Assembly: GCF_001317355.1 (NCBI RefSeq)
Contig: NZ_LKET01000068.1
Span: forward strand, 310,001-374,000
Direction: 5' to 3'
Length of the DNA: 64,000 nucleotides
Source: Oxobacter pfennigii
GTDB lineage: Bacteria > Bacillota > Clostridia > Clostridiales > Oxobacteraceae
The position numbers and the translations under genes are program-made. Positions within the stretch are counted from its first letter, which is position 1, and each line of letters begins with the position of its first letter. The notes under the pieces were generated by a model. That model was not told where the DNA came from. It did not search any database and saw nothing but the letters and a program-made list of their open reading frames with translations. Shown piece after piece: positions 1-8,823 of this stretch.

Positions 1-1
1 T

Positions 2-157
2 GTCGAAAGTATCAAATCCCGTCCCGGCTGGAATAACGTAAAGGCTGTCGCAAATAACGGAATTATAAATATGCCGAATAACGAGCTGACACGTCCCGGC
101 CCCCGCCTTGCCGACGGAGTAGAGATGCTCTACAACTTTGTCTATGGCGGCCAATAA
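2..157 (+). CDS. C-terminus of ABC substrate-binding protein (BtuF/FecB type), partial
   Basis: The frame enters from the left edge and ends at TAA 155-157, giving about 51 residues. They resemble the end of Peripla_BP_2 proteins that bind vitamin B12, cobinamide or ferric siderophores outside the membrane: a tryptophan-containing segment (RPGWNNVKAV) followed by a P-G-P-R-L-A-D-G-V-E-M-L helix. It overlaps the following permease gene by 14 bases, as expected of a translationally coupled importer operon. Most of the protein lies outside the window, so the ligand is unknown. The cobQ gene close by makes a corrinoid a reasonable guess, with iron chelates as the alternative. Confidence 0.75.
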   Translation, partial: VESIKSRPGWNNVKAVANNGIINMPNNELTRPGPRLADGVEMLYNFVYGGQ

Positions 158-1142
158 ATCCAAGCCAGAAGGTTTCCGGCTTACTGAGTACCTGATCTTC
201 GGGGCGGTAACTCTCGTTGTGGCAATACTGTGCGTTGCGCTGGGCAGCGTGAATGTGCCTCTGTCGGAGTTTATGAAAAGCGTAATAATAATGACCATAC
301 GCTTGCCGCGAGTGCTGTGTGTGGCGCTGGCAGGAGCGTCACTGTCGGTTGGCGGTGCGGCAATGCAGGGCTTGCTTAAAAACCCCCTGGCAGACGGGAC
401 TACCCTTGGGGTCAGCGGAGGTGCCTCCTTAGGCGCCGTCCTTGCCATTGCGTTAGGTCTGTCAATCCCCGGCTTTCCTTTTGCCGGAACGGTCTTAACG
501 GCTATGCTATTTGCTTTTATATCCATTATAACGGTGCTTGCGCTGGCCTATAAGCTGGATTTTTCTCTGTCAACCAATACCATAATCCTTTTAGGCGTGA
601 TATTCAATATGTTTGTATCCAGCATAACTTCGCTGTTAGTTACCTTTGCAGGCGAAAAGGTAAAGACCATAGTATTTTGGACTATGGGGAGCTTTGCGGG
701 ATGCACTTACGGAAACGCCGCAATGCTTTTAGGTGCCCTGGTTCTGTTCGGCGGATTACTGATGCTCCAGACCCGAGAACTCAATGCTTTTGCCGTTGGA
801 GAGGACAATGCAAGGAACATCGGCGTGAATGTCAGACAAGTCAAGCTTCTGGTTTTAATCTGTGTGTCAGCGCTAATCGGCGTGTGTGTCAGCATTAGCG
901 GAACTATCGGTTTCGTAGGATTGGTAACACCTCATATGATACGCATGGTTGTAGGGCCAAACCATAAGAGACTGCTCCCGGCAAGCGCCTTCGGAGGAGC
1001 AATTTTCCTTATGCTTTCGGACCTGGCTGCACGTACCTTTTTAAATCCTCGGGAATTGCCCATTGGTATAATCACCAGTTTCGTCGGAGCATTGCTGTTT
1101 ATCTGGATATTCTACTCATCAAGTAAAGGAGGCAGGCGTTAG
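144..1142 (+). CDS. FecCD/BtuC-family ABC importer permease
   Basis: This is an integral membrane subunit of about 332 residues with roughly ten hydrophobic segments, the normal length for BtuC/FecD proteins. Family signatures are the early LRLPR-like stretch (TIRLPRVLCVALAGASL), the GAAMQGLLKNPLADGTTLGV region, and the C-terminal GTIGFVGLVTPHMIR loop that contacts the ATPase. It would translocate a corrinoid or ferric chelate delivered by the binding protein upstream. The start is either ATG 144 or TTG 138; no strong ribosome site separates them, and coupling to the upstream gene is likely. The ATPase gene begins directly after its stop. Confidence 0.88.
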   Translation: MAANKSKPEGFRLTEYLIFGAVTLVVAILCVALGSVNVPLSEFMKSVIIMTIRLPRVLCVALAGASLSVGGAAMQGLLKNPLADGTTLGVSGGASLGAVLAIALGLSIPGFPFAGTVLTAMLFAFISIITVLALAYKLDFSLSTNTIILLGVIFNMFVSSITSLLVTFAGEKVKTIVFWTMGSFAGCTYGNAAMLLGALVLFGGLLMLQTRELNAFAVGEDNARNIGVNVRQVKLLVLICVSALIGVCVSISGTIGFVGLVTPHMIRMVVGPNHKRLLPASAFGGAIFLMLSDLAARTFLNPRELPIGIITSFVGALLFIWIFYSSSKGGRR

Positions 1143-1898
1143 ATGCTTAAGGTTAGCGACTTAACCGTCAGATACGGAGAACTCACAGTCACAGATAAGG
1201 TGAGCTTTTCTCTGAAAGCCGGACAATGGCTGATGCTTGTCGGACCTAACGGTGCAGGTAAGTCAACGGTAGTGAGCTCCATAAGCGGCGGTACGTCATA
1301 TTCGGGTAATATCAGCGTATTAGGTCGCAATGCCAAGAGCTACCGGCCCAATGAGCTTGCAAAGCTCGTAGGTGTGTTGTCACAAAGTCACAGCGTAGGT
1401 TACGGATATACCGTGGAGGAAATAGTGCGGTTAGGAAGGTATGCCCATTCTCCGGGGTTATTTGCGGGGAAGTCGCAAGCTGATGATGATGCTGTTGCCG
1501 AAGCTATTAGTCGTACCGGCCTGGAGCCATTTTTAAAGCAATCTGTGCTGACATTATCCGGCGGTGAGCTTCAGCGTACATTTTTAGCACAGCTCTTTGC
1601 CCAGAATCCCAAGATATTGATATTGGATGAACCTACAAACCATTTAGACTTACAGTATCAAAAGGAAGTCTTTGAACTGATCCGGGACTGGCTTAAGGAG
1701 CCTGAGCGTGCGGTAATATCGGTAGTGCATGATTTGAGCCTTGCAAAGGCTTACGGCACACAGGCACTGCTCTTACATCGCGGCAAGACGGTTTCTCAAG
1801 GGCCAATATCGGAGGTTTTTTCCCGAGAAAATTTGCACAGCGCCTATTCTCTTGATGTATATGCCTGGTTTAAAGATATGTACGGACAATGGCAATAA
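1143..1898 (+). CDS. ABC importer ATP-binding protein (BtuD/FecE type)
   Basis: This 251-residue ATPase energises the importer encoded just upstream. It has a Walker A motif GPNGAGKST near residue 34, the signature LSGGE near 139, Walker B ILILDEPTNHLD near 158 and the switch histidine in VVHDLS. Its ATG follows the permease stop immediately, so the two are cotranscribed. A hairpin terminator follows the stop. The family covers both iron-siderophore and cobalamin uptake, and the sequence does not decide between them. The cobQ gene faces it across the terminator. Confidence 0.9.
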   Translation: MLKVSDLTVRYGELTVTDKVSFSLKAGQWLMLVGPNGAGKSTVVSSISGGTSYSGNISVLGRNAKSYRPNELAKLVGVLSQSHSVGYGYTVEEIVRLGRYAHSPGLFAGKSQADDDAVAEAISRTGLEPFLKQSVLTLSGGELQRTFLAQLFAQNPKILILDEPTNHLDLQYQKEVFELIRDWLKEPERAVISVVHDLSLAKAYGTQALLLHRGKTVSQGPISEVFSRENLHSAYSLDVYAWFKDMYGQWQ

Positions 1899-1906
1899 TA
1901 TAAGAA

Positions 1907-1936
1907 GCGTTGAGTTTTTACTCAACGCCTTTTTTA
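1907..1936. terminator. Bidirectional rho-independent terminator
   Basis: Nine-base arms GCGTTGAGT and ACTCAACGC enclose a four-T loop. The plus strand continues into a T run, and the minus strand runs into T-rich sequence as well. It sits between the convergent importer operon and cobQ and can stop both. A second perfect inverted repeat (1946-1970, eleven-base arms) overlaps the cobQ stop codon. Confidence 0.85.
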
Positions 1937-1951
1937 CATGATTCATGAAAA

Positions 1952-3391
1952 TTACGAAGTAATTTTCATGTCGAATGAACTCTTAAAGGAATTCATTATT
2001 TCATATATTTTATTCATATCGGCATTTGCACGGAAGGTATCTGCTAAAAGATCGTACTGGGATTGCTTATAATCGTTATAGCTTGGCAGGTCTTTTAATT
2101 CCGGCAAATTTACTTTTAAAAGCTTCAGCATACCTGCCGCATCCCCGTCAAATAATCCGTGAAGATAGGTCCCTGAAATATTACCCTTTTTATAAATAAT
2201 TGAAGGAAGATTTCCATTTGATGCACGGGTCACCCCCATGTGTATTTCATAGGCATCATAGCATACACCTTCGAAGGTCCCGTTAACCCGGGTGCGAGTC
2301 TTGGCCCCTTCAAACACAGTGTTAAGAGGAAGCAAAGCCAGTCCCTCCATTTCGCCGCCTATTTCCACTCCTTTAGGATCAGATAGCCTTTCGCCCAACA
2401 TCTGATAACCTCCGCAAACACCAAGTATGTTACGGCCTTCCTCTGCAAGAGATGCAATCGGCTCCTCCAGTCCTATTTCACGGAGCCATAAAAGGTCTCC
2501 CATGGTATTCTTGGTACCAGGCAGGATTAAAAGATCCGGTTTGCCAAGCTCGGCGGGATTTTTTACATAGCGTATACTAAGTCCCGGTATACGGCCCAGT
2601 GCATTAAAATCGGTAAAATTAGATATATGAGGCAAGCGTATGACGGCAATATCCACTCCTCCGCTATTTTTAGCGGTAAACCGCGTCGTTAAGCTGTCTT
2701 CATCATCGATATCAAGCTCAGTATATGGAATTACTCCCACAACAGGCTTATGAATTATATCCTCCAACATTCTTAAGCCGGGTTCCAAGTGAGACTTGTA
2801 ACCCCGAAACTTATTTATCAGTACCCCTTTGAAGTGATTGCGTTCTTCTTCGTCAAACAAAAGATTGGTGCCTGCAACTGAAGCAAATACCCCGCCCGGG
2901 TCAATGTCACCTACCAATAGCACCGGTGAATTGGTCAGCTTAGCCACAAACATATTAGCCAAATCACCGTCTTTTATATTTATCTCAGAGGGGCTTCCCG
3001 CACCTTCTATAACGATTACGTCATATTGCTCTGAAAGATGGTCCCAGGATTCCTTAATTGCTTTTCCTGCAATTTCTTTCCAATTATCTCCGGGTTTAAG
3101 ATTTAAAACCTCACCATGGAGTATAATCTGGGGCTCTGTACCGCGCATTGGCTTTATAAGAATGGGCTGCATATCTACCGTCGGCTCAATGCCCGCACAT
3201 TCCGCCTGCACTACCTGAGCCCGTCCTATTTCCAGGCCCTCCCGGGTGATGTAGGAGTTTAGAGCCATATTCCATGATTTAAAAGGTGCAACACTATATC
3301 CGTCCTGTCTGAATATACGGCACAATGCGGCGGCAAGCATGCTTTTGCCCACGTTAGAGGCTGTACCTTGAAGCATAATAGATAATGCCAT
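1952..3391 (-). CDS. cobQ: Cobyric acid synthase (adenosylcobyric acid synthase)
   Basis: This glutamine-dependent amidotransferase amidates four side chains of adenosylcobyrinic a,c-diamide in cobalamin synthesis. At 479 residues it has the family length. The N-terminal dethiobiotin-synthetase-like half begins with MLQGTASNVGKS, its P-loop, and FKSWNMALNSY. The C-terminal half is a type-1 glutaminase with the nucleophile Cys in GVCGGYQMLG and the His of GTYLHGLFD. A good ribosome site (GAAAGGA) precedes the ATG. It stands alone, not in a full cob operon, which fits corrinoid remodelling or salvage beside the importer. The many corrinoid proteins further right would need its product. Confidence 0.95.
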   Translation of the reverse strand: MALSIMLQGTASNVGKSMLAAALCRIFRQDGYSVAPFKSWNMALNSYITREGLEIGRAQVVQAECAGIEPTVDMQPILIKPMRGTEPQIILHGEVLNLKPGDNWKEIAGKAIKESWDHLSEQYDVIVIEGAGSPSEINIKDGDLANMFVAKLTNSPVLLVGDIDPGGVFASVAGTNLLFDEEERNHFKGVLINKFRGYKSHLEPGLRMLEDIIHKPVVGVIPYTELDIDDEDSLTTRFTAKNSGGVDIAVIRLPHISNFTDFNALGRIPGLSIRYVKNPAELGKPDLLILPGTKNTMGDLLWLREIGLEEPIASLAEEGRNILGVCGGYQMLGERLSDPKGVEIGGEMEGLALLPLNTVFEGAKTRTRVNGTFEGVCYDAYEIHMGVTRASNGNLPSIIYKKGNISGTYLHGLFDGDAAGMLKLLKVNLPELKDLPSYNDYKQSQYDLLADTFRANADMNKIYEIMNSFKSSFDMKITS

Positions 3392-3464
3392 AATTTAAAA
3401 TCCTTTCGTTTATTTATCTTAAAATAAATTATATCTAAAAACCCAAGATACTGAAAGTAATTTT

Positions 3465-4850
3465 CTATTCATTTTCCATCATCAACACCTCGGTGACTTC
3501 ACCTTTATCTTCCGTACCCAGCTTCCTTATGCTTCTATAGAAGCATACGCCTGTAACTAAAGCAGCCGTAAAGTCCGCAAAGGGAGCGGCGTAAAGTATT
3601 CCGTTTAATCCCCACAGTTTTGAGAAAATTATTATTGCAGGGATAAGGAATATTACCTGCCTTGTCAAAGTTAAAAATGTGGCTGTTTTTGATTTTCCGA
3701 TAGCCTGGAAATAGCTTGAACTAATCATTTGAAAACCGGTAACGGGCAGGCACAAAAACCATGCGCCCAGGGCATAAACTCCGAATTTTAATAACTCCGG
3801 TTCCCTGTTAAAAAGTGATATTAAAAATTCCGGAAATATCCTTGATATGGTATAGCTTATGATGACAATTGACGATGCCGCAGTTATGCCCATTTTTATT
3901 GCCGTTTTAACCCTGTCGTATTTTTTTGCTCCGAAATTAAAGCTCACAATTGGCTGTACACCCTGCCTTATACCGCCGATTGGCATTACAAGTATGGTCT
4001 GAAGGCTGTTTATGATTCCCATACCCGACACGGCCACATCTCCGCCGTAAGCCAAAAGGCTCTTATTAAGAATCATATTTAAAAAGCTGTTGGAAATCTG
4101 CATGGAAAAACCAGGAATACCGAGAGAAACTATCTGGGACGCTATATCAAGCCTTGGTATCATATGTTTTAATTTTAACTTAACTTTGCTGCGTTTTCCC
4201 GTAAAATACGATACCACCCATATAAATGAGGTTGCCTGTGCCAATATGGTAGCTAAAGCAGCACCTGCCATTCCCATATCAAATACATAAATGAATAATG
4301 GGTCTAGAATGGTATTTAATCCTGCTCCCATAAACATGGTCATCATGGCAATCTTTGGACTGCCGTCGGCACGTATGAAATTATTCATTCCTAAACTGGC
4401 TATCTGAAATACCGTACCAAAGAATATAATTCTCATATATTCCATGGAATAAGGCAATACCGCTTCGCTGGCGCCAAACAATATGAGTATGGGTTTTAGG
4501 AATATCTCACCTATAATAAGAAATGTTAATCCAGAAGCCAATAAGAGTACAAAAGAATTTGCCAGGGCTACTTCGGCCTTTTCATCCTCTTTTCTTCCCA
4601 GGCTTATGGAAAACAAGGTTGCTCCTCCGGTACCAAACAATAGTCCCATGGACATAAAAAGAATTGTAATGGGAAAACCGATCGTTATTCCCGCAAGGCC
4701 GTTTGAACCTAAACTGCTGCTGTTGCCGATAAAAATTCTGTCAACGACATTATATAATGCATTGACAGTCATACCGACAATTCCGGGCACCGAAAACTGC
4801 AATAAAAGCTTTGAAATCTTCTCTTTACCTAACGGATTTTCATATTGCAT
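3465..4850 (-). CDS. MATE-family multidrug efflux transporter (MepA-like)
   Basis: This polytopic membrane protein of 461 residues has about twelve hydrophobic segments in two homologous halves, each opening with a typical MATE segment (SVPGIVGMTVNALYNVVDRIFIG near residue 19; LGIPGFSMQISNS near 240). MATE proteins expel cationic drugs, dyes or metabolites in exchange for sodium or protons. It starts four bases after the marR-like gene ends, and the purine-rich end of that gene supplies its ribosome site. It is therefore under the operator-promoter at 5316-5358. The substrate cannot be inferred. Confidence 0.9.
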   Translation of the reverse strand: MQYENPLGKEKISKLLLQFSVPGIVGMTVNALYNVVDRIFIGNSSSLGSNGLAGITIGFPITILFMSMGLLFGTGGATLFSISLGRKEDEKAEVALANSFVLLLASGLTFLIIGEIFLKPILILFGASEAVLPYSMEYMRIIFFGTVFQIASLGMNNFIRADGSPKIAMMTMFMGAGLNTILDPLFIYVFDMGMAGAALATILAQATSFIWVVSYFTGKRSKVKLKLKHMIPRLDIASQIVSLGIPGFSMQISNSFLNMILNKSLLAYGGDVAVSGMGIINSLQTILVMPIGGIRQGVQPIVSFNFGAKKYDRVKTAIKMGITAASSIVIISYTISRIFPEFLISLFNREPELLKFGVYALGAWFLCLPVTGFQMISSSYFQAIGKSKTATFLTLTRQVIFLIPAIIIFSKLWGLNGILYAAPFADFTAALVTGVCFYRSIRKLGTEDKGEVTEVLMMENE

Positions 4851-4854
4851 TTGA

Positions 4855-5298
4855 CTACTTCCCCTTTTCTTTTTTAAAATTTCTGCGTTCTACTTTATCA
4901 ACCATTTTCTCCAGTGCGGTCATTACTGCTTCAACAGTTTCTTCATTCATATCTTCAGTTAAGATATCGCTCCACTGCCATACTTTTTTGATTACTTCAT
5001 CCTTGCATTGCTTTGCTTTATCCGAGAGATAAACCTTGTTAACCCTTTTGTCATCATCAATCTTGTCTCTTGTTACATAGCCCTTGCACTCTAAACTTTT
5101 TATAGCCCGGGCTGTGGCGGCCTTGTCGATGCATAAATAGCATGACAGTTCATCCTGGGTTATTCCGTCCTGTACATACAGCCTTAAAAGAAAAGAATAC
5201 TCTGCAGAAGTAATATCATACTCCTTCAAAGCATAATTTATGTACACCTGGGATTGCCGATGCAAAATAGACAATAAGCGTCCAATGCTCTTTTTCAA
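4855..5298 (-). CDS. MarR-family transcriptional regulator
   Basis: This is a winged-helix repressor of about 147 residues. The recognition region reads ITQDELSCYLCIDKAATARAIKSLE and the wing DKIDDDKRVNKVYLS, both typical of MarR. The start is chosen at TTG 5298 because AAGGAGG lies seven bases upstream. A longer frame exists to 5358 but would place the promoter and operator inside the gene. The downstream partner is a MATE pump, and two inverted copies of an operator half flank the promoter, so it very probably represses its own operon until a ligand binds. Confidence 0.9.
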   Translation of the reverse strand: MKKSIGRLLSILHRQSQVYINYALKEYDITSAEYSFLLRLYVQDGITQDELSCYLCIDKAATARAIKSLECKGYVTRDKIDDDKRVNKVYLSDKAKQCKDEVIKKVWQWSDILTEDMNEETVEAVMTALEKMVDKVERRNFKKEKGK

Positions 5299-5315
5299 GT
5301 TTTTATCCTCCTTGG

Positions 5316-5358
5316 TTGACTTATCAACCATTATACATAAAAATGCTTGATAAGTCAA
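5316..5358 (-). promoter_or_regulatory. Promoter with duplicated MarR operator
   Basis: On the minus strand, -35 TTGACT (5353-5358) and -10 TATAAT (5330-5335) are 17 bases apart, a consensus sigma-A promoter. The 12-mer TTGACTTATCAA (5316-5327) recurs as its exact reverse complement at 5347-5358. One copy overlaps the -35 box and the other lies just after the -10 box, over the likely transcription start. This arrangement would block polymerase when the MarR protein is bound. Confidence 0.9.
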
Positions 5359-5364
5359 CTAATT

Positions 5365-5410
5365 AAAAACACCTTTCACATGCTTAATTAAGCATATGAA
5401 AGGTGTTTTT
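5365..5410. terminator. Bidirectional terminator hairpin
   Basis: A long, almost perfect inverted repeat (arms AACACCTTTCA and TGAAAGGTGTT, with an inner ATGCTTAATTAAGCAT stem) is bounded by A5 on the left and T5 on the right. It ends the VOC gene transcript on the minus strand and insulates the marR promoter. Confidence 0.85.
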
Positions 5411-5424
5411 CTGCCGTTATGTAA

Positions 5425-5787
5425 CTACATGTTTTCTACAAACTGAATCCTCAATCCGTTAGGGTCTTTTACGAAGAAAAACTTTACGTGAGGATTAGGC
5501 GAAATAGGTCCGCTCAATATATCTATCCCCTTGTCCTTTACAAAAGCCATCATTTCATCCACGGACTTGACTTCAAATCCAAGGGAAATGTCCGCTCCTA
5601 CATTTACTTCCTTTTTCTCTTCGCTGCAGACTAATTCCACCTTTGTCTCTCCATCCCCCAAAAAAGCAATCTCGGTATTTGGACCTGCCTTAAATCTCCT
5701 GTCCAATGAAAGTCCCACGATTTCCTGGTAAAACTTTATGGATTCTTCCAAATTTTTTACCGAAAACGTACACCAGCAAAATTTCAT
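5425..5787 (-). CDS. VOC (glyoxalase/bleomycin-resistance fold) protein
   Basis: This single-domain protein of 120 residues has the two beta-alpha-beta-beta-beta units of the vicinal-oxygen-chelate fold. It opens with a FSVKNLEESIKFYQEIVGL motif and ends with HVKFFFVKDPNGLRIQFVE, where the final glutamate is a usual metal ligand. Such proteins act as glyoxalases, dioxygenases or drug-binding proteins, and the sequence does not say which. It is monocistronic, with ribosome site GGGGTGG before the ATG and a terminator after the stop. Confidence 0.8.
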   Translation of the reverse strand: MKFCWCTFSVKNLEESIKFYQEIVGLSLDRRFKAGPNTEIAFLGDGETKVELVCSEEKKEVNVGADISLGFEVKSVDEMMAFVKDKGIDILSGPISPNPHVKFFFVKDPNGLRIQFVENM

Positions 5788-6006
5788 AATACCACCCCTT
5801 CTGTATTATTTAAAATTATTTTTATATTTATATTGTACCATATTTTGTATGCCATTTATTGTTTTTAAAGCATTTACTGAATATTAATATTCAAATATTC
5901 TAAAACTAAAGCGGATTAAGGAAAATAACCACTGAATAATGAAAGGTGCACTCCTAAAGGAATGCCGCCAATTTATTGATTGTACCAAAATTAAGGAGGA
6001 TTAATA

Positions 6007-7011
6007 ATGGATGGTTCTTTGAAAATACCTTTGATTGTATCAGAAATCTCAGGCCTATATAACACCTATATGAACGACAGCGCTGCCATATGTATGCTCA
6101 AATATTTTTTAAAATATACGGACGATGAGGAGACAAGGACTATTTTATATGATGCTTTATCGCTATCCGAGCGTCATCTTGAAGATATAAAATTGTTTTT
6201 GGAGCAAGACGGCCTTGCCATACCCGATGGTTTCGGCGAGGATGATGTTAATGAATCAGCTCCCCGCCTTTTTACGGAGCCCTTTTATCTTTTTTACTTA
6301 GGCACTTTGGCAGGGTTTGGCATGGACGGATATTCACTGATTACACGCTACACAGCACGGCCTGACGTAATGGACTTTTTTATTAAATGCTTGCATGAAG
6401 CATCGGAGCTTTTAAAAAAAGTTACTATGTTTCGTTTGTCAAAAGGCCTTTATCTGAAGGCTCCCAGAGTTGAAGTATCAAATAAAATCACTTACATAGA
6501 AAAGGACAGCTTTTTAAGCGGAATTTTCGGCAAACCCCGTCCTCTTCTGGCCCGAGAAGCAACAAATGTATTTGCCGGTTCTTTATTTGATTTGATATGG
6601 CGAGGAATATCCACCGGCTTTGGTCAGGTTGCAAAATCAAAGGAAGTAAGGGATTTTATGTTTAAGGGCAGGGATATCACATCAGCTCATTTTGAAGAGT
6701 TTTCAAGGATTCTAAACGATGAGGACATACCTGTTCCTTCCATATCCGATTCCTTTATAACCAGCTCCACAGTCCCTCCTTTTTCAGATAAACTCATGAT
6801 GTTCCAGGCACTTTCAATCTGTGCCATGGCAGTAGGTGTGGACGGTGCTGCCATTGCCTCATCCATGCGGTTGGATTTGCTGACTACCCATTCAAAATTC
6901 GGAGCAGAGATTATTAAATATTCAGCTTTAGGCACAGATATAATGATAAAAAACGGATGGCTGGAACAGCCTCCCCAGATAATAAGGCATGACCAGCTAT
7001 CGACGGTATGA
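6007..7011 (+). CDS. DUF3231 family protein (spore-coat-like duplicated helical bundle)
   Basis: The protein has 334 residues and two similar four-helix halves, roughly 1-165 and 170-330. Each opens with a comparable segment: PLIVSEISGLYNTYMNDSAA, then PLLAREATNVFAGSLFDLIW. This is the DUF3231 pattern found in spore-forming Firmicutes and related to CotF-type coat proteins, although no biochemical role is established. The start has AAGGAGGA eight bases upstream. It is a single-gene unit ended by the hairpin at 7024-7066, and one of few plus-strand genes here. Its presence suggests a spore-forming host. Confidence 0.75.
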   Translation: MDGSLKIPLIVSEISGLYNTYMNDSAAICMLKYFLKYTDDEETRTILYDALSLSERHLEDIKLFLEQDGLAIPDGFGEDDVNESAPRLFTEPFYLFYLGTLAGFGMDGYSLITRYTARPDVMDFFIKCLHEASELLKKVTMFRLSKGLYLKAPRVEVSNKITYIEKDSFLSGIFGKPRPLLAREATNVFAGSLFDLIWRGISTGFGQVAKSKEVRDFMFKGRDITSAHFEEFSRILNDEDIPVPSISDSFITSSTVPPFSDKLMMFQALSICAMAVGVDGAAIASSMRLDLLTTHSKFGAEIIKYSALGTDIMIKNGWLEQPPQIIRHDQLSTV

Positions 7012-7023
7012 CGCTTTAAAAAT

Positions 7024-7066
7024 CAAAAATACCCTGCAAGAATAATTTCAGGCAGGGTATTTTTGA
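7024..7066. terminator. Bidirectional terminator between convergent genes
   Basis: Fourteen-base arms, CAAAAATACCCTGC (7024-7037) and its complement (7052-7065), give a stem with A/T tails on both sides. It serves the DUF3231 gene on the plus strand and the UroD-family gene on the minus strand. Confidence 0.88.
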
Positions 7067-7085
7067 TACGCTCTAATTATAAATA

Positions 7086-8447
7086 TTATAGGAAGGGAAT
7101 GACCATATTGTTGTATTTGTCATAAGCCGCACGCATGAGGGGCTCAATCCTGTCATCGACAGGAGGATATACTTTCTTAAATTCATCAAAAGGAACGATG
7201 TATTTGGATTTAAATTCAGGATAAAGATGTGAATATTTAACGATGGAATCTTCCTTTTTAGCAGTAGTAACAAGCTCACCGGGATTGTCATACTTAGAAT
7301 TTTCAAGAACATATTCCATAACTGCAACATAGTTTTCGGGATTGATATCATTAAGTGTCAATGTGCTCTTGTCAAATCTCCATATGAAATTTCCGCCGGG
7401 CGCCAATATATCGATAAGCTCTTTAGCCTTGTCGATACACTGTTCTTTAGTTCCGTTTTTCAATAATGTCAATGGGTAGAATCCGCTAAGAATCATTTTC
7501 TTGCCCAGTTTATCCTTGAATTTCTGAGCATCACCATATTCCATCCACAAGCGGGTTCCTTGGGGAAGGTCAGCCATATGATCAATAAAGCGTGTCCAGT
7601 CATGCTCTGCAAAAATCTGCATAGCCTGGCCTCTTTCAGCACAGATATGACAAATCTTTAAGAATGTGGGCCAATAGAATTTTTCGAAATCTTTTGTATT
7701 TAAGAATGTAGCCATGTGAGTCATTATCATGTTATTTCCGAGAATTGAAGTCACAGGGTTAAGTCCTCTCCAGATACAATATGGAACCAGTGCTTCCAAT
7801 GCTTCCAAAACCTTTTCCGGCTGTCTCTTTATATCGAGAGGAATTTTTGTAAAGCCGCGCTGGAAGTCCGCCAAGAAGTCAAAGGGTACTGCCTGCATTC
7901 CGTTTACCCCCGGAGGTGTTGTGAAGAAGCCGTATTTTTCAGCCATGGCATCGCTTACTTCTGAAAATACTTTGCCCTGGTCCATGGTGGCAAGTAAGGT
8001 TTTGGCGAAGTTAATGCTTCTTGTGATAGGATCGGTATCGAAGCCTGGATTTTGGCGGAGGGAAACTTTTTCAACAATAAAATCATAAGGATTCTTTATA
8101 AATTCGTCGTAATCCTCGGGATCCATATTTGAAGTCTCGGGATGCTGAATAAAACCGTTTGAGCCCATTACGTTTACCCTGGACTGCTGGAACATCATTG
8201 CTATCGGATTTCTGGCAAAGGCCATGGGAAATACGTCGCCTCGAAGCAATTCCATCGCTTTTTCAAAAACTTCCGTCAACAGTTCCTTTGTGTATGAATA
8301 CTGAGTTGTCATCAAGTCTTTGCCGGCATATTGTATCATATACTCAATGCCTAAACCGTCCATAACGGGGAATCTTTCCGGAATTACGCCGGAATAAACA
8401 TCCGTTATAAGCTTGGTACGGTATTCTCTTAACTCTTTTACATTCAT
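7086..8447 (-). CDS. UroD-family (MtaA-superfamily) methyltransferase, orphan, C-terminally extended
   Basis: The 453-residue protein has a uroporphyrinogen-decarboxylase-like barrel, the fold used by corrinoid methyltransferases. It is clearly a paralogue of the locus B enzyme at 41943-43118: both contain MGSNGF.QHPE, an acidic E-x-D-W motif (IFAEHDWTRFIDHM), MEYGD and SGFYPLTLLK, then EQCIDKAKELIDILAPGG. The H-x-C...C zinc ligands of MtaA are absent. It carries about 55 extra C-terminal residues ending in a KVYPPVDDRIEPLMRAAYDK segment. It stands alone without a corrinoid protein, so its partner must be encoded elsewhere. AAGGAGG precedes the ATG. The substrate is unknown. Confidence 0.8.
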   Translation of the reverse strand: MNVKELREYRTKLITDVYSGVIPERFPVMDGLGIEYMIQYAGKDLMTTQYSYTKELLTEVFEKAMELLRGDVFPMAFARNPIAMMFQQSRVNVMGSNGFIQHPETSNMDPEDYDEFIKNPYDFIVEKVSLRQNPGFDTDPITRSINFAKTLLATMDQGKVFSEVSDAMAEKYGFFTTPPGVNGMQAVPFDFLADFQRGFTKIPLDIKRQPEKVLEALEALVPYCIWRGLNPVTSILGNNMIMTHMATFLNTKDFEKFYWPTFLKICHICAERGQAMQIFAEHDWTRFIDHMADLPQGTRLWMEYGDAQKFKDKLGKKMILSGFYPLTLLKNGTKEQCIDKAKELIDILAPGGNFIWRFDKSTLTLNDINPENYVAVMEYVLENSKYDNPGELVTTAKKEDSIVKYSHLYPEFKSKYIVPFDEFKKVYPPVDDRIEPLMRAAYDKYNNMVIPFL

Positions 8448-8823
8448 ATATGTACCTCCTTATTAAATTGAATTAGTTCTTATTACTATATATGCAGGGA
8501 GTTTGTCCGATATATCAACTTAGGCATATATAACACCTGCAATGATAGCAATGCTCTACTAAATTCAGTTTAACTTTATTGTAACATGAGTACAAATTTT
8601 GTATTTTTTTATTTTATTAAGTAAATATACAATTAATGTATAATATTGCCACTATCCTTGATTTATCTTATGATTAGTAAAATATTATGTATAAGTAATT
8701 GGATATTATTATAATAATATCCAATTGCAGCAATGCTGAATCTGCTGTTTTTTGAATGTCAGACCAACTAAGGCCTTGCTAATCAGATTTTGAATTAAAG
8801 AATATAGATCCCTAAATTACTTT
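8448..8823. other. Non-coding region with a 30-bp perfect palindrome
   Basis: There is no credible gene in these 376 very AT-rich bases, which hold the promoter region of the UroD-family gene. A perfect 30-bp palindrome lies at 8697-8726 (half-site AATTGGATATTATTA). It could be a cruciform, an operator or part of a terminator; no T run follows on either strand. No classical promoter could be assigned confidently. Confidence 0.6.
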
